Below are positions 35,060-44,353 of a stretch of 64,000 nucleotides of DNA, in pieces. Every line of letters begins with the position of its first letter. The stretch's first letter is position 1. The translations under genes were made by a program, and so were the position numbers. The DNA comes from an uncultured Pelagibacteraceae bacterium. Lineage in GTDB: Bacteria > Pseudomonadota > Alphaproteobacteria > Pelagibacterales > Pelagibacteraceae. The notes under the pieces are model-generated. The model did no database searches. It was not told the origin of the DNA and saw only the letters and a list, made by a program, of their open reading frames with translations. Where the stretch lies: positions 1 to 64,000 of the forward strand of contig CACLHW010000003.1 in the NCBI GenBank assembly GCA_902606835.1. Reading direction: 5' to 3'.

Positions 35060-36030
35060 CAAGAGTAGTTAGTGTTAAAAAAAATGGCGGACCTGAAGTT
35101 CTTGAAATAAAGAATATTGATCTTAAAGATCCTCTTCCGGATCAGGTATTGATAGAACAAAAGGCAATAGGATTGAATTACATTGATGTGTATCACAGGA
35201 CAGGAATGTATCCTTTGCCATTACCTACTGGAATTGGATTAGAAGGATCGGGTATAATTAAAAAAATCGGATCAAAAGTAAAAAATTTTAGTGTAGGAGA
35301 CTTGGTTGCCTACGCTGGTGCACCTATTGGAGCTTATGCAGATGAAAGAGTTTATTCAGCTGAAAAATTAGTAAAATTGGCCGATGGAATTACTCCGGAA
35401 ATAGCAGCATGTATAATGACAAAAGGTTTAACCACATATTATCTTTTGTACAAAACTTTTGCTGTAAGATCTAATGACACTGTACTATTTCATGCTGCAG
35501 CAGGTGGAGTTGGACAAATTTTTTGTCAATGGGCCAAAAGTTTAGGTTGTAAAGTTATAGGTACGGTTGGTTCAGAAGAAAAAGTCAACATAGCAAAAAA
35601 AAATGGTTGTGATTTAGTAATTAATTATTCTAAAGAAAATTTTGTAGAAAAAGTTAAAGATTTTACCAAAGGAAAAGGAGTTCCTGTAGTTTATGATGGT
35701 GTAGGAGAAAAAACATTTGAAGACTCCGTTGCGTGCTTAGCTAATACCGGAATGATGGTTTCTTTTGGAAATTCTTCAGGACCAGTAAAGAATATAGACA
35801 TAAAAAAACATATTATGCCAAAAAGTTTATTTTTTACTCGACCTACCTTGGGTCATTATTTTCCTAATAAAGAGTTGCTTAATGAGGCTGCGGGAAAACT
35901 ATTCGAACAAATAAAGTATGGAAAAGTAAAAATAGAAATATTTAAAAAATATAAACTAGAAGAAGTTGTTCAAGCTCACAAAGATTTAGAAGCAAGAAAA
36001 ATTATTGGACCAGCTGTTATTATTCCTTAA
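35056..36030 (+). CDS. qor: quinone oxidoreductase (zinc-free MDR family)
   Basis: NADPH-dependent medium-chain reductase, 324 aa. The N-terminal part has LNYIDVYHRTGMYPLPLP and GLEGSGIIKKIGSKVKNFSVGD. The Rossmann motif is HAAAGGVGQIFCQWAKSLG near residues 148-166. There are no zinc-site cysteines in the usual places, as expected for Qor. The exact electron acceptor cannot be known from sequence. Its stop overlaps the ubiA start (last base of TAA is shared with ATG). Confidence 0.88.
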   Translation: MTRVVSVKKNGGPEVLEIKNIDLKDPLPDQVLIEQKAIGLNYIDVYHRTGMYPLPLPTGIGLEGSGIIKKIGSKVKNFSVGDLVAYAGAPIGAYADERVYSAEKLVKLADGITPEIAACIMTKGLTTYYLLYKTFAVRSNDTVLFHAAAGGVGQIFCQWAKSLGCKVIGTVGSEEKVNIAKKNGCDLVINYSKENFVEKVKDFTKGKGVPVVYDGVGEKTFEDSVACLANTGMMVSFGNSSGPVKNIDIKKHIMPKSLFFTRPTLGHYFPNKELLNEAAGKLFEQIKYGKVKIEIFKKYKLEEVVQAHKDLEARKIIGPAVIIP

Positions 36031-36917
36031 TGGGTAAAATCCAAATATTTATTCAATTAACAAGATTAAATAAACCAATCGGTTTTATGCTTTTGTTTTG
36101 GCCGTGTGCATGGGGACTTACACTTGCATATTATTTAGATCCTTTTTTTGGGTTCTATTTTGATTGGGGAAAATTATTATATTTTAAATATTTAATTTTG
36201 TTTTTTTTAGGATCCGTTTTGATGAGAAGCGCAGGATGTATTTTTAATGATATTGTTGATAGAGATCTTGATAAAAAAGTTGGGCGAACAAAAAAAAGAC
36301 CTATTGCGTCTGGGAAAATTTCAGTATCTGAATCTTTATTATATGTAATCATACTTTGCTCAATAGCTTTCTTAATATTATTACAATTTAATTTGAGAAC
36401 AATAGTTCTTGGTTTGGGGTCAATGCTTTTAGCATTTGCTTATCCGTTTATGAAAAGAATTACTTACTGGCCTCAACTTTTTTTAGGACTTACTTTTAAT
36501 TGGGGAATTATTATGTCTTGGACCGCAGTAACAAATTCCATATGGATCGAACCAATAATTTTGTACATTGCAGCCATATTTTGGACACTCGGTTATGACA
36601 CCATTTATGGGCTTCAGGACATACATGATGATGAAATTATTGGCGTAAAATCTACATCAATTAAGTTTAAAAATAACCCTAAAGTCTTTGTTGCGAGTTG
36701 TTATTGTTTATGTGTTTTATTTATTTTAATAATGTTTTTTATGATGGATATAAATAAATATATTTTATTTTTCTCTATACCTTTTATCGCCTCTTTGTTT
36801 TACCAAATAAAAATATTTGATATAAATAATTCAAACTCATGCTTAAAAGCATTTAAGTTTAATAATTTTTCTGGATTTTTAAATTTTATATTTATTTTTT
36901 TAATTAGTGTTTTATGA
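36030..36917 (+). CDS. ubiA: 4-hydroxybenzoate octaprenyltransferase
   Basis: Attaches the polyprenyl tail to 4-hydroxybenzoate in ubiquinone synthesis at the inner membrane. The 295-aa protein has eight or nine helices. The two metal-binding motifs are NDIVDRDLDKKVGRTKKRPI near residues 70-90 and the DTIYGLQDIHDDEIIGVKS segment near residues 190-210. RLNKPIGFMLLFWPCAW is the family N-terminus. Ubiquinone is the substrate of the bc1 complex encoded at 3514-6179. Confidence 0.92.
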   Translation: MGKIQIFIQLTRLNKPIGFMLLFWPCAWGLTLAYYLDPFFGFYFDWGKLLYFKYLILFFLGSVLMRSAGCIFNDIVDRDLDKKVGRTKKRPIASGKISVSESLLYVIILCSIAFLILLQFNLRTIVLGLGSMLLAFAYPFMKRITYWPQLFLGLTFNWGIIMSWTAVTNSIWIEPIILYIAAIFWTLGYDTIYGLQDIHDDEIIGVKSTSIKFKNNPKVFVASCYCLCVLFILIMFFMMDINKYILFFSIPFIASLFYQIKIFDINNSNSCLKAFKFNNFSGFLNFIFIFLISVL

Positions 36918-38659
36918 GCTTCTCTGAAATAAAAAAAATTTTATTAAGATTACTTAGCCAATATGTAAAAAAACATCTTAAAAAAATAATACTATCGCTT
37001 GTGCTTTCTCTTATAGTTGCCGGTTCAACTGGCGCTATAGCATGGTTATTAGATCCGGCTATAAAAAAGATTTTTGTTGAACAGGACCAAACTATGATGT
37101 TGCTAATACCGATTGCTATTGCTCTTTCATTTTCAATAAAAGGTGCATCCTTATATGCTGCAAGATCAATATTAATTAATGTAAGCAATAATGTTGTGAA
37201 AACTATGCAGACTCAGCTGGCCTCATGTATTCTAAAATCCGATATTAATACTATAGAATCAAAACATTCAGGAAAATATATTGCACATTTTTTTTATGAT
37301 GTGGGGCAAGTAAGTCAATTAGTAGGTTCGGGAATACTAAATCTGATGAAAGACTCATTTACCTTAGTGGTTTTGGTAGGTTTAATGTTTTATCAAAATT
37401 GGAATTTAGCTCTATTTGCAATAATCATGATGCCTTTAGCAGCTATTGTCGCAAAATCTTTGGGGAAAAGAATAAATAAAGCAGTGTCTGAAAGTACAAA
37501 AATAGAGGGAGGTTTAACATCTTACTTGTCTGAAGTAATTAAAGGTTCAAGAATGATAAAAATATACCAGCAAGAAAATTTTGAATTTAATAGATCTGAA
37601 AAAAAAATTGACGAGAGGGCAAATATCCAAATTAAAATCGGTAAAATTCTTATTAGAGCTACTCCAATTATGGAAGTTTTAACAGGTATAATGATCGCTG
37701 GTTTTATTTATTATTCAGGATTTATGATTGCTAACGGAACAATGGAAATAAATAATTTTTTTTCCTTTCTGACGGCCATGATGCTGGCTTACCAACCTAT
37801 TAGATCTTTAGCAACTATTAACATGCTATTTAATCAAGGTGCTGTAGGAGCAAATAGAGTGTTTAATATTCTTGATGCTGAACCTAGTATTAAGGAAGTT
37901 AGCACAGATCAAAATTTAAAAGTTACAAAAGGTAATGTGCTGTTTGAAAAAGTAAGTTTTTCTTATCCTAATACACAGGAAGAGGCTATAAAAAATATAA
38001 ATATTTCTGTTGATGGTGGTGCTACTGCTGCTTTAGTAGGGCATAGTGGAGCTGGAAAAAGTACAATAATAAATTTACTTCCACGATTTTATGATCCAAA
38101 AGACGGAAAAATTTTAATTGATGGACAAAATATTCGTTCAATCACACTTTCTTCACTAAGAAAAAATATATCAATGGTTAGCCAAGACATTATACTATTT
38201 GATGATACGGTCCATGCAAACATAGCTTACGCAAACATGAATGCTTCTGAAAAAGAAATTAAAGAGGCTTGTGATTTTGCCGCTGCTACAGAATTTATTG
38301 ATAAATTGCCTAAAAAGTTTGATACAATTATTGGAGAAAACGGCATTAGGTTATCAGGTGGGCAAAAGCAAAGAATTTCTATTGCTAGGGCAGTTTTAAA
38401 AAATTCTCCTATAATTCTTCTAGATGAAGCCACTTCTTCATTAGACGCAGAATCTGAAGAAAAAGTTCAAAATGCAGTTATGAACTTAACAAAAAATAAA
38501 ACTACTTTGGTCATTGCCCACAGATTATCAACTATAATTAGAGCCGATAAAATAATTGTTATGAATCAAGGTACAATAACTGATGTCGGAACACATAAAG
38601 AGCTTTTAGAAAATTCTATGATATATAAAAATTTATATAGCAAACAGTTAAGTGCATAA
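36914..38659 (+). CDS. msbA: lipid A export ABC transporter MsbA
   Basis: Flips lipid A-core across the inner membrane. The 581-aa half transporter has an N-terminal six-helix domain (residues ~20-315) and an ABC ATPase domain with Walker A GHSGAGKST near residues 376-384, signature LSGGQKQRISIARA near residues 476-489, and Walker B IILLDEATSSLD near residues 496-507. It is directly followed by waaA, lpxK and lpxL, which supports the MsbA assignment over other exporters. Confidence 0.92.
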   Translation: MSFSEIKKILLRLLSQYVKKHLKKIILSLVLSLIVAGSTGAIAWLLDPAIKKIFVEQDQTMMLLIPIAIALSFSIKGASLYAARSILINVSNNVVKTMQTQLASCILKSDINTIESKHSGKYIAHFFYDVGQVSQLVGSGILNLMKDSFTLVVLVGLMFYQNWNLALFAIIMMPLAAIVAKSLGKRINKAVSESTKIEGGLTSYLSEVIKGSRMIKIYQQENFEFNRSEKKIDERANIQIKIGKILIRATPIMEVLTGIMIAGFIYYSGFMIANGTMEINNFFSFLTAMMLAYQPIRSLATINMLFNQGAVGANRVFNILDAEPSIKEVSTDQNLKVTKGNVLFEKVSFSYPNTQEEAIKNINISVDGGATAALVGHSGAGKSTIINLLPRFYDPKDGKILIDGQNIRSITLSSLRKNISMVSQDIILFDDTVHANIAYANMNASEKEIKEACDFAAATEFIDKLPKKFDTIIGENGIRLSGGQKQRISIARAVLKNSPIILLDEATSSLDAESEEKVQNAVMNLTKNKTTLVIAHRLSTIIRADKIIVMNQGTITDVGTHKELLENSMIYKNLYSKQLSA

Positions 38660-38662
38660 TTT

Positions 38663-39925
38663 ATGTATTTTTGGTATAGATTTTTTACATACCTGTTTTA
38701 CCCGTTTGCTCCGATATATTTATATTTTAGAAAAATTAGGAAAAAAGAAGACCCAGTAAGATACAAAGAAAAATTATCAAAAATAAATATAGAAAGAGGT
38801 CAAGGTTTTTTAGTTTGGTTTCATGTTGCAAGCGTTGGAGAAGCGATGAGCATTCTTCCTTTGATAGATAGTTGTATAAGAGAGGAAAAAATTAATAGAA
38901 TCCTTATCACATCAATAACTTTAAGTTCAGGAAAAATATTAGAGAAAAGATTTAGCGGTAATTCTAAAATAAATCATCAGTTTTTACCTTTGGATATAAA
39001 TTTATTAATAAATAGATTTTTAAATCACTGGAAGCCAAATTTATCCATCTTTATTGACTCTGAGATATGGCCCAATCTAATTTTAAATATAAAAGAAAAA
39101 AAAATTCCTTTAATACTTCTTAATGCAAGAATAACAGAAAAAAGTTTTAATAGGTGGAAACTTGTTAAAAGTTTTTCAAAAAAAATATTTGAAAAATTTG
39201 ATTTATGCATAACATCTAACAGGGAAAGCGAAAATTTTTTAAAAGCATTGGGCTCAAAAAATATAAAAAATTATGGGAATCTTAAATTTTCAAATATTAA
39301 GGATAATATAAAAAATTTAGATGTTAATTTTTTAGATAAGATAAAAAATAGAAAAATTTGGTGCGCAGCTAGCACACATCCCACTGAAGAAGTAGTATGT
39401 GCAAAAGCGCATGTGGAGATTAAAAAAAATTATAATAATATTTTAACTATTATTATTCCAAGACATATAGATAGAGTTAAAGCAATAAAAGAAGAATTGC
39501 TTAAATTGAATATGAATGTTCTTTTAGCAACAGAAATAAATAGCTTTAGCGATAATACAGATATTTTATTGGTAAATTCTTATGGTGAGGCTGTTAAATT
39601 TTATAATATTTCAAAATATGTTTTTCTTGGAAAGTCATTGATAAAATCTTTAATGAAAAATAGCGGACAAAACCCTATTGAGCCGGCAAGGCTAGGATGT
39701 AAAATTTTCCACGGACCGTATGTTGCTAATTTCTTAGAAACGTATGATTACTTACAAAAACTGGGAGTTACTAAAAAAATAAACACCTCAAATGAGTTAG
39801 GCCTATCTTTAATTGAAGAATTTAAGAGTGACAAACCTAAAAATAAAGACATTGTAACAAAAATTGAAAATCATGGACAAAACATACTTAATAACGTGAT
39901 GATGGAATTGAAAAAATATATATAA
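38663..39925 (+). CDS. waaA: 3-deoxy-D-manno-octulosonic-acid transferase
   Basis: Adds Kdo to lipid A. The 420-aa GT-B glycosyltransferase has an N-terminal membrane anchor (YRFFTYLFYPFAPIYLYF), then WFHVASVGEAMSILPLI near residues 53-69, the SIFIDSEIWPNLI segment, and the C-terminal donor-site stretch GQNPIEPARLGCKIFHGPYVANF near residues 335-357. It starts 3 bp after msbA. How many Kdo residues it adds cannot be seen. Confidence 0.92.
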   Translation: MYFWYRFFTYLFYPFAPIYLYFRKIRKKEDPVRYKEKLSKINIERGQGFLVWFHVASVGEAMSILPLIDSCIREEKINRILITSITLSSGKILEKRFSGNSKINHQFLPLDINLLINRFLNHWKPNLSIFIDSEIWPNLILNIKEKKIPLILLNARITEKSFNRWKLVKSFSKKIFEKFDLCITSNRESENFLKALGSKNIKNYGNLKFSNIKDNIKNLDVNFLDKIKNRKIWCAASTHPTEEVVCAKAHVEIKKNYNNILTIIIPRHIDRVKAIKEELLKLNMNVLLATEINSFSDNTDILLVNSYGEAVKFYNISKYVFLGKSLIKSLMKNSGQNPIEPARLGCKIFHGPYVANFLETYDYLQKLGVTKKINTSNELGLSLIEEFKSDKPKNKDIVTKIENHGQNILNNVMMELKKYI

Positions 39926-39935
39926 ATAATCGTAA

Positions 39936-40865
39936 ATGAATTTTCTTAAACCAAAATTTTGGGATGAAGATAAAATTTCATTATTTTCTATTCTGCTTTT
40001 TCCAATTGCTTTAATAATAAAATTATTATCTTTTTTAAAAAATATCTTTGTTAAAAAAAAACAATTTAAAATTCCAATAATTTGTGTTGGAAATATTTAC
40101 ATAGGTGGAACTGGCAAAACCCCTGCGTCTATTGAAATATATTCAATTTTAAAAAGTTTAAATATGAATCCTGCCTTCATAAGAAAAGAATACGAATCTT
40201 ATAAAGATGAAGTAGAACTAGAAAAAGCAATAGGCTTTGTATACCAGAACAAAAAAAGAGTTGAGGCTGTAAAAAATGCTATTCAAAATAATATTGACGT
40301 TGCTATTCTAGATGATGGTTTTCAAGATTTTTCTATAAATAAAAGTCTTTCTATTGTTTGTTTTAATGAGAAACAATGGATTGGAAATGGATTTACTATT
40401 CCTTCCGGCCCTTTAAGAGAAGGTCTCAGCTCTTTGAAGAGAGCAAATTGTGCTTTAATAAATGGTGAAAAAAATACCAGTATTGAAAAAAAAATATATA
40501 ATGAAAATAAAGAAATAAAAATTTTTTATACAGAGTATAAAGCAAAAAATATTGATAAATTTAAAAATAAAAAAATAATAGCTTTTGCAGGAATTGGTAA
40601 TCCTATTAATTTTTTCGACTTGTTGGTAAAAAATGGTGTAGAATTAAGTGAAAAAATAATTTTTCCAGATCATTATAATTATTCTAAAGAAGAATTAGAT
40701 AAATTAGTAAATAATGCACAGGAAAAAAACGCAATTTTACTAACAACAGAAAAAGATTATTTTAGAATTAATCAAAACTTTAAAAAAGTTATAAATTATT
40801 TAAAAATAGAAGTTGAAATAAAAAATAAAAATAAATTCATTGAAGAATTAAAGAAAGTTATATGA
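39936..40865 (+). CDS. lpxK: tetraacyldisaccharide 4'-kinase
   Basis: Phosphorylates the lipid A disaccharide at the inner membrane. The 309-aa protein has an N-terminal membrane segment and a P-loop GNIYIGGTGKTP near residues 52-63. The catalytic DDGFQDFSINKS segment lies near residues 126-137, with the C-terminal domain carrying the FPDHYNYSKEEL segment. It is 10 bp after waaA and overlaps lpxL by 4 bp. Confidence 0.93.
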   Translation: MNFLKPKFWDEDKISLFSILLFPIALIIKLLSFLKNIFVKKKQFKIPIICVGNIYIGGTGKTPASIEIYSILKSLNMNPAFIRKEYESYKDEVELEKAIGFVYQNKKRVEAVKNAIQNNIDVAILDDGFQDFSINKSLSIVCFNEKQWIGNGFTIPSGPLREGLSSLKRANCALINGEKNTSIEKKIYNENKEIKIFYTEYKAKNIDKFKNKKIIAFAGIGNPINFFDLLVKNGVELSEKIIFPDHYNYSKEELDKLVNNAQEKNAILLTTEKDYFRINQNFKKVINYLKIEVEIKNKNKFIEELKKVI

Positions 40866-41737
40866 AACTAATAAAATATTTTTTTCAATTTATAATAATA
40901 ATATCCTTATATACTTTATTTAAAATTATAGGTCTTCGTAATGCGTCTTATATTGGAAGTTTGCTAGGAAAATTATTTGGTCCATTATTTAGGTCGAGTC
41001 AAATCACAAAAAAAAATATAAAAATTGGTTTAGGGGAACTAGATCAATATAAGGAAAATCAAATTATTCAATCTATGTGGTCAAATATAGGTAGAACCTT
41101 TGCTGAGTATGTTTTTTTAAAAGATTTTAGATTAAATAAAACAAACCCAAAACATATTATAATAAATGGAGCTCATTATTTAGATCAAATTAAAAAAAAT
41201 CATGAGAGTGTAATTTTTTATTCTGCGCATTTTGCAAACTTTGAACTTATGGCTATGGAGTTAGATAAATACGGAATTAAATGTGCTGCAATTTATAGAC
41301 CTCTTAATAATTTTTTTTTAAATCCTGTGATGGAATATTTGCGAATGAAATATATTTGCCCCAATCAAATACCTAAGGGGCGCAAAGGTATGAAAGAAGT
41401 AGTTAATAAAATTAAAAATGGCTATAGTATTGCCTTAATGGTAGACCAACGTCTCAGTGAAGGCCCCAGAATACCTTTTTTCGGTAAGCCAGCTCATACA
41501 ACAACAATTCCTGCTCAAATTGCAATAAAATATAATTGTAAATTAGTTCCTATTTTTATTGAAAGAAAAAATAGTATAAATTTTGAAATGACAATTTATG
41601 AACCGTATAAAATTGAAAAAACTGAAAGTGATGAAGAAGATATAAAAAATATAACACTTAAAATTAATAAAATTATAGAAAAAATGATAATTAAAAATCC
41701 AATGCAATGGATTTGGTCACATAATCGCTGGAAGTAA
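40862..41737 (+). CDS. lpxL: lipid A lauroyl/acyl acyltransferase (LpxL/HtrB family)
   Basis: Adds a secondary acyl chain to lipid A. The 291-aa protein has an N-terminal membrane helix (residues ~5-25). The catalytic H-x4-D/E motif appears as YSAHFANFELMAM near residues 120-132. Further acyltransferase blocks are YRPLNNFFLNP, LMVDQRLSEGPRIPFFG and QWIWSHNRWK at the end. LpxL and LpxM cannot be told apart by eye. It closes the lipid A gene group. Confidence 0.9.
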   Translation: MKLIKYFFQFIIIISLYTLFKIIGLRNASYIGSLLGKLFGPLFRSSQITKKNIKIGLGELDQYKENQIIQSMWSNIGRTFAEYVFLKDFRLNKTNPKHIIINGAHYLDQIKKNHESVIFYSAHFANFELMAMELDKYGIKCAAIYRPLNNFFLNPVMEYLRMKYICPNQIPKGRKGMKEVVNKIKNGYSIALMVDQRLSEGPRIPFFGKPAHTTTIPAQIAIKYNCKLVPIFIERKNSINFEMTIYEPYKIEKTESDEEDIKNITLKINKIIEKMIIKNPMQWIWSHNRWK

Positions 41738-41739
41738 AT

Positions 41740-42537
41740 ATGGAAAATTTAGATTTAATTAAAAGTATTGAAGAAAAATATCAATTTAAAATAAGCCCAA
41801 ACAAAAATATCAGGAAAGAATATTTTTATAGAGTTAAAAAAAAATATTATAAAATCTTTGGAAAAGAAAAAAAATTTTTAAGTTCAAATACAATTTTTAA
41901 AAATCTAGATAAAGATGAATATAATACTATAAAAATTTTATCAGAAATAGACAATATGTCTTCTATAGCCGTTGGTTTTATAATTAATCAAATAGCAAAA
42001 AAATTAGGCAGAAATGATATTTATTTAAATATAGGAATTTTTCGTGGTTTTAGTTTATTGGCGGGCATATTAAATACTGAATGTAAAGTATATGGTATAG
42101 ACAACTTTTCACATAACTATCATTTTGGTAATAAATTGCTAAAACCAGAAGATGATTCACAAGAAAATCTTAAATCAAAAGAATATTTTCTCTCTTATTT
42201 TAATAAGCATAAATCAGAAAATAAGCACAAGTTTTTTGAAATTGATTACAAAAAATTTTTTTCAAATTTTAACGAATATATAAATTTTTATTATTATGAC
42301 GCTGATCATTCTTATGAGAATCAACTAGAAAACCTTGAAATAGCTAACCAATTTTTAAAGAAAAATTCTATTATACTTGTAGATGATTATAATGAAGAAC
42401 CTGTTGAAAGAGCCACTTTAGATTTCATTTCAAAAAATTCAAATAAGTTCAAAATACTAAAAGAATTTAAAACTGCAAATAGATTTATACATCCAACTTA
42501 TGCAAATGGAATAATTTTATTTGAAAAACATTCTTAA
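41740..42537 (+). CDS. class I SAM-dependent methyltransferase-like protein
   Basis: A 265-aa protein with a Methyltransf_24-like fold. The glycine-rich strand-loop is YLNIGIFRGFSLLAGIL near residues 92-108, followed by CKVYGIDNFS (acidic end of strand 2), FYYYDADHSYENQLENL near residues 185-201, and SIILVDDYNEEPVERA. These features recur in enzymes acting on sugars or other small molecules, often in surface-polysaccharide regions. It is 2 bp from lpxL, so it may modify LPS, but this is inference. Confidence 0.7.
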   Translation: MENLDLIKSIEEKYQFKISPNKNIRKEYFYRVKKKYYKIFGKEKKFLSSNTIFKNLDKDEYNTIKILSEIDNMSSIAVGFIINQIAKKLGRNDIYLNIGIFRGFSLLAGILNTECKVYGIDNFSHNYHFGNKLLKPEDDSQENLKSKEYFLSYFNKHKSENKHKFFEIDYKKFFSNFNEYINFYYYDADHSYENQLENLEIANQFLKKNSIILVDDYNEEPVERATLDFISKNSNKFKILKEFKTANRFIHPTYANGIILFEKHS

Positions 42538-42566
42538 ATTAAATTTAAAAAAGTTGAGAAGAAATC

Positions 42567-43253
42567 ATGAATCAAGAAAAATACTTTAAAATTAATCCTA
42601 GTAGTGTTGATTATGCTTTAAAATGTAAAAGATGTCTTTGGCTATCTCACAGAGGAATTAAACTTGATGCTTTTTTTCCACCAATATTTAATGCCTTCGA
42701 TTTAATTCAAAAAAAATTTTTACTTTCACAATCGGTAAAAATTATGTCAAAAAATCTTTTGGAGGGACGTATTATGAAAGAATTAAATGGATTCATTGCC
42801 TCTTCAGTTTTAAAAGATAACAAGGGAAGATATTTTATAATAAACGGAAAAACTGATGTTGTAGTTGAATTCGACACTAACCCAAAAAAATATGGAATAA
42901 TTGATTTAAAAACTACAAACATTAACCTTTCAAAAATCCAAAATTATAAACTTCAATTAGAAAGTTATGCAACAATTTTTGAAAATCCTAACTCAAAAAC
43001 ACCAAAATTTTCTAATATAGAAGAAATAGGTTTATATCTTTTTGAGCCTAAGGAAATTACTAATATTTTAAATAAAAACTGTAATATGAAATTCGAAACT
43101 TTATACTTAAAAGGAAACAGGTGTCACGATCAACTATTAAAAAGGATAACAGATATTATTGACATCTACCTTATGAAACAGCCACCTGACTATAATCCAA
43201 ACTGTAGTAGTTGCAAATTTGTTTTGTCTTTAATTAAGGAAAAATATGTTTAA
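42567..43253 (+). CDS. Cas4/RecB-like PD-(D/E)XK nuclease with probable Fe-S cysteines, not linked to CRISPR
   Basis: A 228-aa protein with the RecB-type nuclease core: GKTDVVVEF near residue 95 (first Asp), GIIDLKTTN near residue 113 (D-x-K), and QLESYATIF near residue 131 (the Q-x3-Y motif of Cas4/RecB/AddB nucleases). Cysteines at 20, 23, 213 and 216 (CKRC and CSSC) could hold a 4Fe-4S cluster, though the usual Cas4 pattern is one plus three. There is no CRISPR array, cas1, cas2, addA or addB nearby. It lies between a methyltransferase and a glycosyltransferase in what looks like a surface-gene cluster. Its role is unknown. Confidence 0.72.
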   Translation: MNQEKYFKINPSSVDYALKCKRCLWLSHRGIKLDAFFPPIFNAFDLIQKKFLLSQSVKIMSKNLLEGRIMKELNGFIASSVLKDNKGRYFIINGKTDVVVEFDTNPKKYGIIDLKTTNINLSKIQNYKLQLESYATIFENPNSKTPKFSNIEEIGLYLFEPKEITNILNKNCNMKFETLYLKGNRCHDQLLKRITDIIDIYLMKQPPDYNPNCSSCKFVLSLIKEKYV

Positions 43254-43288
43254 CCTGATTGTATTTTTTGTTAGACAAATTGATAAAA

Positions 43289-44353
43289 ATGAATCTTAAA
43301 AAAATAAATATTATTTATATGCTGCCAGCACACAAAAGTGCATCTGGTGGATCCAAAGTTATCTATCAACATAGCGAGTTAATAAATAAACTTAAAATTG
43401 GCAATATAACTTCTAATATTTTGCATTTAAAAAAAAGGAAAATAGATAAAATTTTATTATCTTTAAAAAAAAGAGTATTTAATAAACCTTCAAAAAAGTA
43501 CGGATGGCGAGGTAGCGAAATGGAGGTCGTAAAATCTTTTACACCTTCCTCATCTTGGACAAAAAATAAGATTCAAATTAAAAAAGATATGAATTTTAAT
43601 CCTAAAACTGATTTTGTAGTTCTTCCAGAAATATGGGCTCATTTCGCAAATGATTTTTTGATAAAAAAAAAAATAAAATACTCAATTTTTGTTCAAGGTT
43701 TCTATCATATGAACTCATTTTATGACCATAAAAAACTTTTTGAGGCTTATAAAAAAGCTGAACTCATTATCACCACATCTAAAGAAACTCATAAATGCTT
43801 AGAATTTATTTTTCCAAACAAAAAAAATAAAATTTTAAAAATTAATTTATCTTTTAATTATAAAAAATTCAAAATTCCTCATAGAAAAGATAATTTAATT
43901 ACATTTATGCCAAGAAAACTAATTGATCATTTTCATATACTTTCACTATTTTTGTTTAAAAAGTTGCCAAAAAAATGGAAAATGGAATCTTTGGGTAATT
44001 TAGATGAAAAAAAACTTTTTTTAAAACTTAGTAAATCAAAAATATTTTTATCTTTTTCTAATGCAGAAGGCTTTGGAATGCCTCCGCTTGAAGCAGCAAT
44101 TGCAGGTAATAAAGTTATTGGCTATACAGGTGGAGGTGGTAAAGAATATTGGCAAAAACCAATATTTGAAGAAGTTCAGTCTGGTGACATTAGGAGTTTT
44201 TCTGAAAAAATATTAAATGCAGTAAATAGTTTGCCTAAAAATTGGCACAAAAAAACTTTAAATCACAGAAGAAAATTAGCTAAAAAATATTCTGAAATTA
44301 ATGAAAAAAAACTAATTATAAAATTAGTTAAGAAAGTTTCTACCTTTTATTAA
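43289..44353 (+). CDS. GT4-like glycosyltransferase
   Basis: About 354 aa with a GT-B glycosyltransferase fold. The N-terminal IIYMLPAHKSASGGSKVIYQHSELIN is typical of a family that starts with a glycine-rich acceptor loop. The C-terminal donor site is seen in IFLSFSNAEGFGMPPLEAAIAGNKVIGYTGGG near residues 250-280, with the conserved E-x7-E in the PPLEAAIA region. The open frame starts at a TTG at 43259, but the ATG at 43289 is the likely start. Its stop overlaps the convergent M23 gene by 4 bp. The sugar and acceptor are unknown. Confidence 0.78.
   Translation: MNLKKINIIYMLPAHKSASGGSKVIYQHSELINKLKIGNITSNILHLKKRKIDKILLSLKKRVFNKPSKKYGWRGSEMEVVKSFTPSSSWTKNKIQIKKDMNFNPKTDFVVLPEIWAHFANDFLIKKKIKYSIFVQGFYHMNSFYDHKKLFEAYKKAELIITTSKETHKCLEFIFPNKKNKILKINLSFNYKKFKIPHRKDNLITFMPRKLIDHFHILSLFLFKKLPKKWKMESLGNLDEKKLFLKLSKSKIFLSFSNAEGFGMPPLEAAIAGNKVIGYTGGGGKEYWQKPIFEEVQSGDIRSFSEKILNAVNSLPKNWHKKTLNHRRKLAKKYSEINEKKLIIKLVKKVSTFY

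Noticed and set aside
42567-43253. Cas4 as evidence for a CRISPR-Cas locus
   Set aside because: No repeats or other cas genes are present, so only the nuclease family resemblance is kept.
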